Source of the DNA: Candidatus Accumulibacter regalis | Lineage (GTDB): Bacteria > Pseudomonadota > Gammaproteobacteria > Burkholderiales > Rhodocyclaceae | Direction: 5' to 3' | DNA: 64,000 nt | Assembly (NCBI GenBank): GCA_000585075.1 | Contig: JEMY01000013.1 | Location: 80,984 to 144,983, forward strand | Part shown: piece by piece, positions 45,923-53,697 of the stretch | Layout: the number at the start of each line of letters is the position of its first letter | Numbering within the stretch: the stretch's first letter is position 1 | Program-made: the position numbers and the translations under genes | The notes under the pieces: model-generated | What the model was told of the DNA's origin: nothing | Databases searched by the model: none | What the model saw: the letters and a program-made list of their open reading frames with translations, nothing else

Positions 45923-47074
45923 TCAGTCCATGGCCAGTGCGTCGGTGAAGTCGGCGAGCAGGTCTTGCGCATCCTCGATGCCGACAGAAACGCGCAACAA
46001 ACCGTCGCTGATGCCGGCACGCTGTCGCTCGGCGGCCGTCATCGTGCGGTGCGTACTGCGGCTGGGAACGCAAATCAGACTTTCCACGCCGCCGAGACTC
46101 AAGGCCGGCATGACCATACGCAACCGGCTCAGCAAGCGCTCCACCTGCCCGGCTTGACACAGTTCGAACGAGACCATGCCGCCAAAGCCACGCATCTGGC
46201 GTGCGGCGATGGCGTGGTCGGGATGTTCGGGCAGGCCGGGATAATTGACTTTCGACACGGCCGGATGCGCGGCCAGAAAGCGCGCCAGGGTCGCGGCATT
46301 CTCATTGTGCCGTTGCACGCGCAGCGCCAGCGTCTTCAGGCCACGTTCGAGTTGCGCACAGGCGTGCGCATCGAGCATGCCGCCGAAGCTGACGGCGCTG
46401 GCCGTGACACGGTTGACGATTTCGGTGGAGGCAACGACCACGCCCGCGTTCACGTCGCTGTGGCCGTTAAGGTATTTCGTAGCGCTGTGGATGACCGCAT
46501 CGATGCCCAACGGAATCGGGTTCTGGTTGATCGGCGTGGCGAAAGTGTTGTCGATGACGGTCAAGATGCCGTGTCGTTTGCCAAGCGCAGCCAGCTCGGC
46601 CAGATCCACACAATGGAGCAGCGGATTCGACGGGGATTCGACGTAGATCAGCCGCGTCTCGGGGCGCAAGGCAGTGGCGAACTCCGCCACGTTCGCCCCC
46701 CAGGAAAGCTCCACGCCGAGCCGCGGCAGTTCGCTGCTGATCAGCCGCATGCTGCCGCCGTAGAGATCGTTCTGGAAAATCGCGTGCTCGCCAGGTTTGA
46801 GATGAGCAAGGAGGAAAGTGGAAATGGCCGCCATGCCCGACCCGAAGACCACCGCCGCCTCGCCCTTTTCGAGCGCCGCCAGCTTGCGGTTGATGACCTG
46901 CTGGTTGGGCGTGTTGAAGTAGCGCGGGTAGATGTTCGCGTTGGCCGGATTCGGGAACGCGTAGGCCGTGGAAGTGAAGATGGGGCTGCACGCGCCACCG
47001 GTAGCCTCGTCCAGGTGCGTGCCGGCGTGAATACAGAGCGTCGACAGGCCGTGTGTATTTGGGTCGGTGATCAT
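45923..47074 (-). CDS. Cys/Met metabolism PLP enzyme (cystathionine gamma-synthase or methionine gamma-lyase type)
   Basis: 383 residues, fold type I PLP enzyme. The cofactor lysine is in HSATKYLNGHSDVNAG; the phosphate-binding FGSGMAAIST and YVESPSNPLLHCVDL are conserved, as is SLGGVESLICVPS near the C-terminus. Members either build cystathionine or cleave methionine or cystathionine; sequence alone does not separate them. Divergent from a MarR-type gene with a palindrome between them, and followed by the enzyme I-like gene. Confidence 0.88.
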   Translation of the reverse strand: MITDPNTHGLSTLCIHAGTHLDEATGGACSPIFTSTAYAFPNPANANIYPRYFNTPNQQVINRKLAALEKGEAAVVFGSGMAAISTFLLAHLKPGEHAIFQNDLYGGSMRLISSELPRLGVELSWGANVAEFATALRPETRLIYVESPSNPLLHCVDLAELAALGKRHGILTVIDNTFATPINQNPIPLGIDAVIHSATKYLNGHSDVNAGVVVASTEIVNRVTASAVSFGGMLDAHACAQLERGLKTLALRVQRHNENAATLARFLAAHPAVSKVNYPGLPEHPDHAIAARQMRGFGGMVSFELCQAGQVERLLSRLRMVMPALSLGGVESLICVPSRSTHRTMTAAERQRAGISDGLLRVSVGIEDAQDLLADFTDALAMD

Positions 47075-47187
47075 GGTGTCAGTTGAGTCGCCTGTGCCTG
47101 TGGGTACCGCGTAATGAGGCCTTTGTTGCCAGGAGCAGCGCACGGTTTACCGCGCCCGGGCAGCTTGCCCTTGAGTCCAGCTAACTC

Positions 47188-47202
47188 TATCATACCGTGA
47201 TA
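47188..47202. promoter_or_regulatory. Operator candidate between the transsulfuration gene and marR
   Basis: Inverted repeat TATCA-N5-TGATA in the 157-base divergent gap. Short but well placed for autoregulation by the MarR-family protein. Confidence 0.4.
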
Positions 47203-47231
47203 CAAATACGCCGAGAGGCCACGCGCAAAAA

Positions 47232-47651
47232 ATGTCCGAGCAGCGAATGTCCAAGGCCGATTTCGAAACGCTTGCCCACTTCCGCTACCAGCTGCGCCGC
47301 TACCTGCGCTTCAGCGAAGATCTGACGCAGCGCAACGGGATCACGCCCTTGCAGTACCTGCTGATGCTTCAGATCAAGGGCTTTCCCGGGCGCGAATCGG
47401 CAAACGTGGGCGAACTCGCCGAACGCCTGCAGGCGAAGCATCATGGGGTTGTGTCGTTGATTTCACGGTGCGAGGTCGCGGGACTGGTAAAGCGTAGCGT
47501 CAGCAGCAGCGACCGGCGACAGGTGGACGTGCAGCTGACAAGAAAAGGCGACGAATGTGTAGAGCAACTGGCAGGCCTTCATCGGCGTGAGCTCCTGTCG
47601 TTGCAGGGGACATTCACCGTGCCCGACGTAACGACGCTCGGCCGCGAATAG
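47232..47651 (+). CDS. MarR-family transcriptional regulator
   Basis: 139-residue winged-helix protein. Recognition region SANVGELAERLQAKHHGVVSLISRCEVAGLVKR and wing SVSSSDRRQVDVQLTRKGDE are typical. The C-terminus is short. Divergent from the PLP enzyme gene and probably its regulator. The following PAS-hemerythrin pair is on the same strand 51 bases away. Confidence 0.85.
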   Translation: MSEQRMSKADFETLAHFRYQLRRYLRFSEDLTQRNGITPLQYLLMLQIKGFPGRESANVGELAERLQAKHHGVVSLISRCEVAGLVKRSVSSSDRRQVDVQLTRKGDECVEQLAGLHRRELLSLQGTFTVPDVTTLGRE

Positions 47652-47702
47652 CAACAACGGCCAGCGCTTGTTTTTTTCGACCAATTGCAGGGGAGTTCCA
47701 GA

Positions 47703-48149
47703 ATGCAGCCAACTGCCGAGTGCACCGATACGGATTCCGATCTCTATCGGGCGATAGTCGATCAAGCCCCGGATGTGATCATTTTCGCCGATCGCAAGGG
47801 AGCGATCCGCGTTTGGAATGGTGGCGCGGAAACCGTGTTTGGCCATTCCGCTGCCGAGGTCCTCGGCGAAAGCCTCGACGTGATCATTCCCGAGCGACTC
47901 CGCAAAGCACACTGGGACGGCTTTCACAAAGCGATCGACAGCGGCCAGACAAAGTACCGGAACCAGGTACTCACGACCCGCTCTGTGCACAAGGATGGGA
48001 GCAGGCTATACGTGGAGCTGAGCTTCGGACTGGTCAGGGATGGCAGCGGCACGATCGTCGGTTCGCTGGCCATCGGCCGCGACTGTACCGCCCGCCACCT
48101 CAAGGCGGTGGCTCAGTCGTCAGCAAGCTGCGCGGAGCAAGCCGAGTGA
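47703..48149 (+). CDS. Stand-alone PAS-domain protein
   Basis: 148 residues, essentially one PAS domain (residues 15-125): YRAIVDQAPDVIIFADRKGAIRVWNGGAE, FGHSAAEVLGESL and SFGLVRDGSGTIVGSLAIGRD. No output domain, so it must signal through a partner. Its stop overlaps the start of the hemerythrin gene as GTGA, indicating coupled translation. GGGGAG precedes the ATG. Confidence 0.85.
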   Translation: MQPTAECTDTDSDLYRAIVDQAPDVIIFADRKGAIRVWNGGAETVFGHSAAEVLGESLDVIIPERLRKAHWDGFHKAIDSGQTKYRNQVLTTRSVHKDGSRLYVELSFGLVRDGSGTIVGSLAIGRDCTARHLKAVAQSSASCAEQAE

Positions 48150-48694
48150 CTAGCAGCATTCCGGGAATTTCCGCACCGACCGGCGGAACCGAGGCGCCTC
48201 TGGAAATGCTTGCCGCCTGCCACGGCAGGATTGAAACGCAATGCGCGACCTTGCGGCGCCTGGTTCCACACCTGCTGGCGCATGGCGTCGACGACGAGGC
48301 GCGCAGGGCTGCGACGAGGGTGATGCGCTACTTTGACACGGCCGCCATAGACCATCATGCCGATGAGGAAGACGACCTGTTCCCCGCGTTGATCGAGTCG
48401 ATGGCCGGATCGGACGCCGTCTGCCTGCGCGAAATGATCGACGGACTGAAAGCGGAGCACCGCGGCCTGGAAGCGTGCTGGCGCCACCTGCGCGGTAACC
48501 TCGAAAGTATCGCCGCCGGCGAGTACGTGCAGTTGCTCGCGGACGATGTCGAGGCACTGGCGGGTCGCTATGAGCGCCACATCGAGCGCGAGGAAAAGGA
48601 ACTCTTGCCGATGGCCGCGCGCTTGTTGAGCGACGACGAGCTGGCTCGCGTTGGACGCGCGATGCGCGCGCGCCGGGGAATCGACGCGCAATAG
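48146..48694 (+). CDS. Hemerythrin (HHE) domain protein
   Basis: 182 residues, all-helical. The di-iron ligands are visible: His in AACHGRIE, HHADEEDDLFPAL, KAEHRGLE and ERHIEREEKELLP. Such proteins bind O2 or help repair or sense NO-damaged iron centres. GTG start overlapping the PAS gene; GGAG nearby. Joined with PAS it may form an O2 or NO sensing pair. Confidence 0.88.
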   Translation: MTSSIPGISAPTGGTEAPLEMLAACHGRIETQCATLRRLVPHLLAHGVDDEARRAATRVMRYFDTAAIDHHADEEDDLFPALIESMAGSDAVCLREMIDGLKAEHRGLEACWRHLRGNLESIAAGEYVQLLADDVEALAGRYERHIEREEKELLPMAARLLSDDELARVGRAMRARRGIDAQ

Positions 48695-48781
48695 GGACAC
48701 GCCGGCATCCGCGCCAGCCGCGCGTGCCGGCCAATCCGCGCCTGCCGAAGATCGCCGTTTGGCTTGCTCACCGGCTGCGGA

Positions 48782-49102
48782 TCAGGCCGCCCGCCCCTCG
48801 CCTGCTTCCTCATAGGTGCGCCCGTCGCGGATGTGATAAATACGCCGGAAGGTCGGGATGATCTTCTCGTCGTGGGTGACGACGATGATCGCCGTTGCGA
48901 AGCGCTGCGCCATCTCGTTGAGGATACGGACCACGGCCAATGCGCGTTCGCTGTCGAGGGGGGCTGTCGGCTCGTCGGCGAGCGCCATTCGCCCGGCGCT
49001 GGGCTCGATCAGCGCGCCCAGGCATTTGAGTAGCGTACTTTTGCCCGAACCACTGGGGCCTATCAACCCGACGACCTCGCCCGGCTGGACGATCATGCCC
49101 AC
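48782..49102 (-). pseudogene. ABC transporter ATPase with large internal deletion
   Basis: Keeps Walker A (GLIGPSGSGKSTLL) and the end of Walker B onward (ALADEPTAPLDSE, VVTHDEKI), but goes straight from LIEPSAGR to ALADEPTA. The Q loop, the LSGGQ signature and about 100 residues are missing, so it cannot be a working MacB/LolD-type ATPase. It overlaps the frame of the HlyD remnant upstream and lacks a permease gene beside it. Confidence 0.8.
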
Positions 49103-49107
49103 GCCCT

Positions 49108-49544
49108 TCAGCGCGTCAACCGCTGGTCGCCCTCGGCAGTGGCAATCGTCACTTCGACCAGACCACCAATCGAGAGCGCGTCGGGGCGTGCCGTGAAACC
49201 GACATTGACGATCCGCTCCTCGGTCACCGCGTCACTCTGCCGATCGGCGCGCTGGACTTCGCCCCGATAGAAACGCCCGGCAACCGAGCGCAGGACGATC
49301 TCGGCGCTCTGCCCTATGCGCGCAGCACCCGACTGGCCATCGTCGGGCCGAGCGTGTAACTGCGGCGCGCCTCGACCGTTCCGATACCAAAGGTACTGGC
49401 GACCAGCGGCCCCTGCTCTACCCTGGCCAGCGTCACTTTGGTCGGCGCCAGCGGTCCCTGGCTGGTCGCCAGCCAGGCAAGCAGCAGAACGACCGCCACG
49501 GCGACCGCGCCGAGTACCCCCTTGCGGGGCACGCGTACGTTCAT
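49108..49544 (-). pseudogene. HlyD-type membrane fusion protein, internally deleted and frameshifted
   Basis: The N-terminus (membrane anchor VLGAVAVAVVLLLAWLATSQG, then VEQGPLVASTFGIGTVEARRSY) runs to a stop at 49314. A C-terminal part in another frame resumes at IGQSAEIVLRSVAGRFYRG and ends at 49108. The coiled-coil hairpin and most of the lipoyl domain are gone. The start overlaps the TetR stop by four bases (ATGA). Confidence 0.8.
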
Positions 49545-50176
49545 CGTTGGTCCCGCCCGCGATAGCCGTCGACCAGCAAAGGGAACATTTGCCGCGCACG
49601 CGCCACCATTCCGGCCTCGCTGCCGGCAATGGCCGATTCGATCACCAGGCCCTGGATGGCGCCAATGAACAGCACCGGCGCCAGCCCCGGATCGAGATCG
49701 GCCGGAAGCTCGCCGGCGCTCCTGGCCCCGGCAAACAACGAGGCCAGGCGCTCTCGGTAAGCGGAAATCATCGTCCGGACTTCGGCACGGACTGGCGAAT
49801 CCCCCGGGTATTGCAGTTCATGGAAGAGTATGCGGGGAACGCCGGGGTTGGCCGCGATGAAGGCCACGTGTGCGAAGAATGCGGCCTCTATTTTTGCCAG
49901 CGGCGACCCTGGCTTCGCTATCGCCGTCGCCAGCACCGTACCAAGCGATTCACGTACCCAGGCAAAGACCGCCATCCAGATCGCTGCCTTGTCCGGAAAG
50001 TGGCGGAAAATCGCGCCCTGGGTGACGCCGATACGATCGGCGATGGCCTGCGTCGTGATCGCCTCCGGACCGCGCTCGCAGGCCAGTGCCAGTACCGCCG
50101 CGACGATCTCGCGCTGCCGTTCGTCGCTGTTCAGGCGCTGGCGGGGTGTCGTCTGGAGTGTGGTTGGAGTATCCAT
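49541..50176 (-). CDS. TetR-family regulator
   Basis: 211 residues with an N-terminal HTH (EAITTQAIADRIGVTQGAIFRHFPDKAAIW) and a ligand-binding domain. First gene of the minus-strand operon whose efflux genes are decayed, so it may now control only the divergent FmdE-like gene. A 16-base palindrome lies 25 bases upstream of its start. Confidence 0.88.
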   Translation of the reverse strand: MDTPTTLQTTPRQRLNSDERQREIVAAVLALACERGPEAITTQAIADRIGVTQGAIFRHFPDKAAIWMAVFAWVRESLGTVLATAIAKPGSPLAKIEAAFFAHVAFIAANPGVPRILFHELQYPGDSPVRAEVRTMISAYRERLASLFAGARSAGELPADLDPGLAPVLFIGAIQGLVIESAIAGSEAGMVARARQMFPLLVDGYRGRDQR

Positions 50177-50201
50177 GGCAGGCGTGCACTTGAATTGTTG
50201 T

Positions 50202-50217
50202 TAGTAAGTGCTTACTA
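50202..50217. promoter_or_regulatory. TetR operator candidate
   Basis: Palindrome TAGTAAG-TG-CTTACTA in the 97-base divergent gap between the TetR and FmdE-like genes, well placed to control both. Confidence 0.65.
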
Positions 50218-50273
50218 TCGTAGTCGCGCCACGCCGGTTTGGCAAGCGCTTCACTCCCGAGGAGAACCCGACC

Positions 50274-50879
50274 GTGAAGTTTCCCGAATTCTTTGCATCT
50301 GCCCCGCAAATCACCGTGCGCGACCCGCTGGCCCGATTCCTCGGCGCCGCCGAGGAAGGTGTCATCGAGTACGGCTACGGCGACGCAGTCAAGCTCGCGG
50401 GGCATTCGTGCCCGACCGTCGCTGCCGCTTATCTGATGACCCGTGCCGCGCTGCGCGCGCTCTACGCGGATACGCTACCGGAGCGCGGCGGCATTCGGGT
50501 CGAACTGCGGGACAGCATGCTCGCAGGCGTCACCGGCGTCATCGCCAACGTCGTCAGCCTGTTCACCGGCGCCACCCAGGACACCGGCTTCAAGGGAATC
50601 GCCGGGCGCTTTGACCGGCGAGGACTGTTGTTCTTCGGCGTAGACATCCCCGGCCAGATCCGCTTCACACGGGTCGACAGCGGGGCCGCGGCCACTGTCG
50701 TTGCCCACCTGGAGCGTGTGCCGGGCGATCCGCGCATCGCTGCGCTAATGCCGTTTTGCGTCGCTGGGACCGCCACCGACGCCCAGGCAGCCTTGTTCCA
50801 GGCACTTTGGCAAGACCGGGTCCGGACGATTCTCATCGATCACGCCGACGACCCGAAAATCATCGCTGTTCAACACTGA
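50274..50879 (+). CDS. FmdE-like domain protein
   Basis: 201 residues. The segment GYGDAVKLAGHSCPTVAAAYLMTRAALRALY (residues about 38-68) carries the His-x-Cys motif of the FmdE (formylmethanofuran dehydrogenase subunit E) family, which often binds metal. FFGVDIPGQIRFTRVDSG follows. No methanofuran pathway is visible, so the role is unknown. GTG start at 50274 with GAGGAG before it; the ORF is open further upstream but would overlap the operator. 10 bases separate it from the next gene. Confidence 0.65.
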   Translation: MKFPEFFASAPQITVRDPLARFLGAAEEGVIEYGYGDAVKLAGHSCPTVAAAYLMTRAALRALYADTLPERGGIRVELRDSMLAGVTGVIANVVSLFTGATQDTGFKGIAGRFDRRGLLFFGVDIPGQIRFTRVDSGAAATVVAHLERVPGDPRIAALMPFCVAGTATDAQAALFQALWQDRVRTILIDHADDPKIIAVQH

Positions 50880-50889
50880 GGAGAACCCC

Positions 50890-51363
50890 ATGACTATCCA
50901 ACGCAGCCTGCTCACCACCGCCCTCATCGCTGCCTTTGGCGTCGGCGCCCCCACGTTTGCGGCCGACTCACACCAGCACGCCGCCGGCGAGCCAACCAAG
51001 CTGGTGCTCGATCACGGCAAGAAATGGCCAACCGACGAACCACTGCGCAAGAACATGAGCGAAATCCGGGCGGCGCTTGCCGCGAAAGCGGTGGCTATCC
51101 ACAAAGGGACGCTGACGCCAGACGACTACAAGGCACTCGGCACCCTGGTTCAAGCGCACGTCGCCAGCATCGTCACCGAGTGCAAGCTCGAGCCCGCTGC
51201 GGACGAAAACCTGCACCTGATCGTCGCCGAGCTCAGCGCCGGCGCCGACGCCATGCAGGGCAAGGCAAAAGTTGCGCCCGCGGCCGGCGCGGTGCAGACG
51301 GTCGGCGCCGTGAATCAGTACGGCCGCTATTTCAAGCACCCGGGCTGGAAGCCAATGGATTGA
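50890..51363 (+). CDS. Small exported helical protein of unknown function
   Basis: 157 residues with a clear signal peptide (cleavage probably after TFAA), then an all-helical domain rich in Asp/Ala with EPLRKNMSEIRAALAAKAVAIHKG and a conserved-looking C-terminal NQYGRYFKHPGWKPMD. Histidines near the mature N-terminus (HQH) could bind metal. Probably co-transcribed with the FmdE-like gene. I do not recognise the family with certainty. Confidence 0.75.
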   Translation: MTIQRSLLTTALIAAFGVGAPTFAADSHQHAAGEPTKLVLDHGKKWPTDEPLRKNMSEIRAALAAKAVAIHKGTLTPDDYKALGTLVQAHVASIVTECKLEPAADENLHLIVAELSAGADAMQGKAKVAPAAGAVQTVGAVNQYGRYFKHPGWKPMD

Positions 51364-51587
51364 GTTGAGCCTTGGGTAGAGGCAGAACGCTGCGCTACGA
51401 AGCTTGTCCCGCCCGGTACGAACGGGGCGCAACGCCGCCTGTTTAGCCGAGCCACGAGCGGCATGTGCTGTGCCTTGGCCAGTACAACAAGGGTATTCTG
51501 TGCGTCGACTGGCGAAGCACTTGCGCAGTAGAAGCCAGGAACTGCCTAGCTTCGGCCCCAGTTCCGTGAAATGAGAAGGAGCACGTG

Positions 51588-52745
51588 ATGGTGAACGCCA
51601 TGCAGCAACAGGATTGGGACCCAAGATCGGAAGCGGTCCAGCGCGACCAGCGTGCCGCCTACGACGAGATGCGCGAGCGCTGCCCGGTCGCGTACAGCAA
51701 CTTCCTCGGGTGGTCCTTGTTTCGGCACGAGGATATCCTGCGCGTGCTGAACGACCCCGCCACCTTCAGTAATGCCGTATCCAGGCATCTCTCCGTTCCG
51801 GACGGGATGGATCCCCCCGAACACACCGCGTTCCGTCGGATGATCATGCCGTATTTCCGGCCGGAACGAGTGGCGGCGTTCGAGCCGCCATGTCGCGAGA
51901 TCGCCGCGACGCTCGTTCAAGCGCTGTTGGCGCGCGACGAGTTGGAGTTCATCGGCGATTTCGCCAATGAGTTCGCCGTCCGGAGTCAGAGCGCCTCTCT
52001 CGGTTGGCCGCCCGATCTATGCACACCGCTGCGCTTGTGGACAGAGAAGAACCGCCGGGCAACTTTTGCCGAGGACCGGGCGGCCATGGCGGAGATCGCC
52101 CGCGAATTCGAGGGCTACGCCCACGAGCTGCTGCAGATTCGCCGCACGGCCGGTGATCAAGCCAGCGACGACATCACCAGCTCGCTGCTACGGCAACAGG
52201 TACAGGGCCGCCCCCTGCGCGACGAAGAAATCGTCAGCGTGCTGCGCAACTGGACCGTCGGCGAGATCGGCACGATTTCGGCTTCGCTGGGGATTCTCGT
52301 GCACCACCTTTCGGAACACCCGGATCTGCAGGAACAGCTGCGCACGCAGCCCTCCTTACTGCCCGCCGCTATCGAGGAGATTCTGCGGATTCACGGGCCG
52401 TTGGTGGCCAATCGGCGCATCACCACCCGTGCGGTTGAAATCGGTGGCCGGAAGATCGCTGCCGGCGAACGCATCTCGCTGATCTGGATCTCCGCCAACC
52501 GTGACGGTCGGGTTTTCGAGGATCCCGAGACCTATCGGCCGGACCGCGACCAGAGCGCAAACCTGCTGTATGGCGCGGGAATCCACGTCTGTCCTGGCGC
52601 TCCCCTGGCCCGGATGGAGATGCGCGTGGCTGTAGAAGAGCTGCTCGCGCACACGGCCTGTATGGAGCCCGTCCCGGAGAGGCCGCCGACCACCGCGGTG
52701 TACCCCGGCAGTGGCTTCGCCGCCCTTCCCCTGCGGATCCGATAA
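51588..52745 (+). CDS. Cytochrome P450
   Basis: 385 residues, soluble bacterial class. Haem-binding loop LLYGAGIHVCPGAPLAR with the thiolate Cys (about 340), ExxR helix in AIEEILRIHG, and DPPEHTAFRRMIMPYF near the N-terminus. The I helix reads WTVGEIGTISAS instead of the usual AG.(D/E)T, so the O2-activating acid/alcohol pair is shifted. No redox partner gene is adjacent. AAGGAG lies six bases before ATG 51588; a GTG one codon earlier is too close. Confidence 0.9.
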   Translation: MVNAMQQQDWDPRSEAVQRDQRAAYDEMRERCPVAYSNFLGWSLFRHEDILRVLNDPATFSNAVSRHLSVPDGMDPPEHTAFRRMIMPYFRPERVAAFEPPCREIAATLVQALLARDELEFIGDFANEFAVRSQSASLGWPPDLCTPLRLWTEKNRRATFAEDRAAMAEIAREFEGYAHELLQIRRTAGDQASDDITSSLLRQQVQGRPLRDEEIVSVLRNWTVGEIGTISASLGILVHHLSEHPDLQEQLRTQPSLLPAAIEEILRIHGPLVANRRITTRAVEIGGRKIAAGERISLIWISANRDGRVFEDPETYRPDRDQSANLLYGAGIHVCPGAPLARMEMRVAVEELLAHTACMEPVPERPPTTAVYPGSGFAALPLRIR

Positions 52746-52920
52746 ACGCCGGCGGTCAATGGTTTGGCGTGCCCACGAACGGTGCGCTGCCACTTCCCAT
52801 GCCCGTCCTTTTGGAAACACAAGTCACCTTCGGCTTTATGACTGGAAAGCGCAGCCCGGCAAACAACAGAGGCCTAAGCTGGTTTCCCTCCTCTACGCCT
52901 CGACCTTCCGGTCCGCGAAA

Positions 52921-53538
52921 TCACCCTAGCACTATCGCGCGGATCAACGCTTGGAATCTTCGGGCGATCAATTGACGGTTTGCCGCCGGATTGCGTATGG
53001 CGCGCACCATCAGGCCTTCAAACATCGCCGCGATCACCTCGGCAATAGTTGAAATCGTTGCCGCGTCGTCCGCAAGGCCGTGTGCCTGCCGCAAGGCCTT
53101 GAGCGTTTCTTCGAGACCGGCGCTACGCCGGCCGTCCGCGGCACGCACGATCGCCGCGATTGCCGGGTTGCGCGACGCCTCGGCAACGATTTCCAGCTTG
53201 AGCCCCGCTGCCTGGGGATCAAGGTTGAGCAGCACCCCGCTTTCGGTCCGCAGTGCCAGTGCCTCCAGCATGTTCTCTGCCGCCTGCACCTCGGCGGTGA
53301 GCGTCAGCAAGCGTTCGACTTCGCGCGCGACGATGGCGGCGATGATCGCCTCCTTGTTCGCAAAGTAGTGGTAAATGTGGCCTGCACCCATGCCTGAGGC
53401 TTTCGATATTTTCGAAATGCTGGCTCGATGGAAGCCGTATTCGCGAACGCAGTTCTCGGCGGCATCAAGGATCTGGGTGCGACGCGCTTCAGCACGCGAG
53501 CAATCCGCGGCCGTGTGAGTGGGCATTTCTTCGGTCAT
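52921..53538 (-). CDS. TetR-family regulator of the RND pump
   Basis: 205 residues. HTH: ASISKISKASGMGAGHIYHYFANKEAIIAAIV. Divergent from the RND adaptor gene, with a 44-base near-perfect palindrome 54 bases upstream of its start. An ATG four codons in is an alternative start. Probably represses the pump and itself. Confidence 0.88.
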   Translation of the reverse strand: MTEEMPTHTAADCSRAEARRTQILDAAENCVREYGFHRASISKISKASGMGAGHIYHYFANKEAIIAAIVAREVERLLTLTAEVQAAENMLEALALRTESGVLLNLDPQAAGLKLEIVAEASRNPAIAAIVRAADGRRSAGLEETLKALRQAHGLADDAATISTIAEVIAAMFEGLMVRAIRNPAANRQLIARRFQALIRAIVLG

Positions 53539-53591
53539 CGACGGTCTATGGAGTGGCTGAGAAGGGTTCGCAGTCAGCGTTCACTGCTCTG

Positions 53592-53635
53592 CGAAGGATA
53601 AACTAGATTGAACGTTCATTCTAGTTTATCCTTCG
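53592..53635. promoter_or_regulatory. 44-base nested palindrome, RND pump operator
   Basis: Outer arms of 16 bases (53592-53607 and 53620-53635, CGAAGGATAAACTAGA and its exact complement) enclose a perfect TGAACGTTCA core; only the T/T pair at 53608/53619 breaks the symmetry. Very long for a single operator, so two overlapping TetR sites are likely. Confidence 0.8.
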
Positions 53636-53697
53636 CCCCCTATCCGAACGCTCCTGCCCAGGAGTCTCCGACGCTACCAACGCCACCGAGGCACCAC

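Noticed and set aside
53608..53697. TTG start extending the RND adaptor by 30 residues
   Set aside because: The codon lies inside the operator palindrome and the added residues are not conserved-looking.
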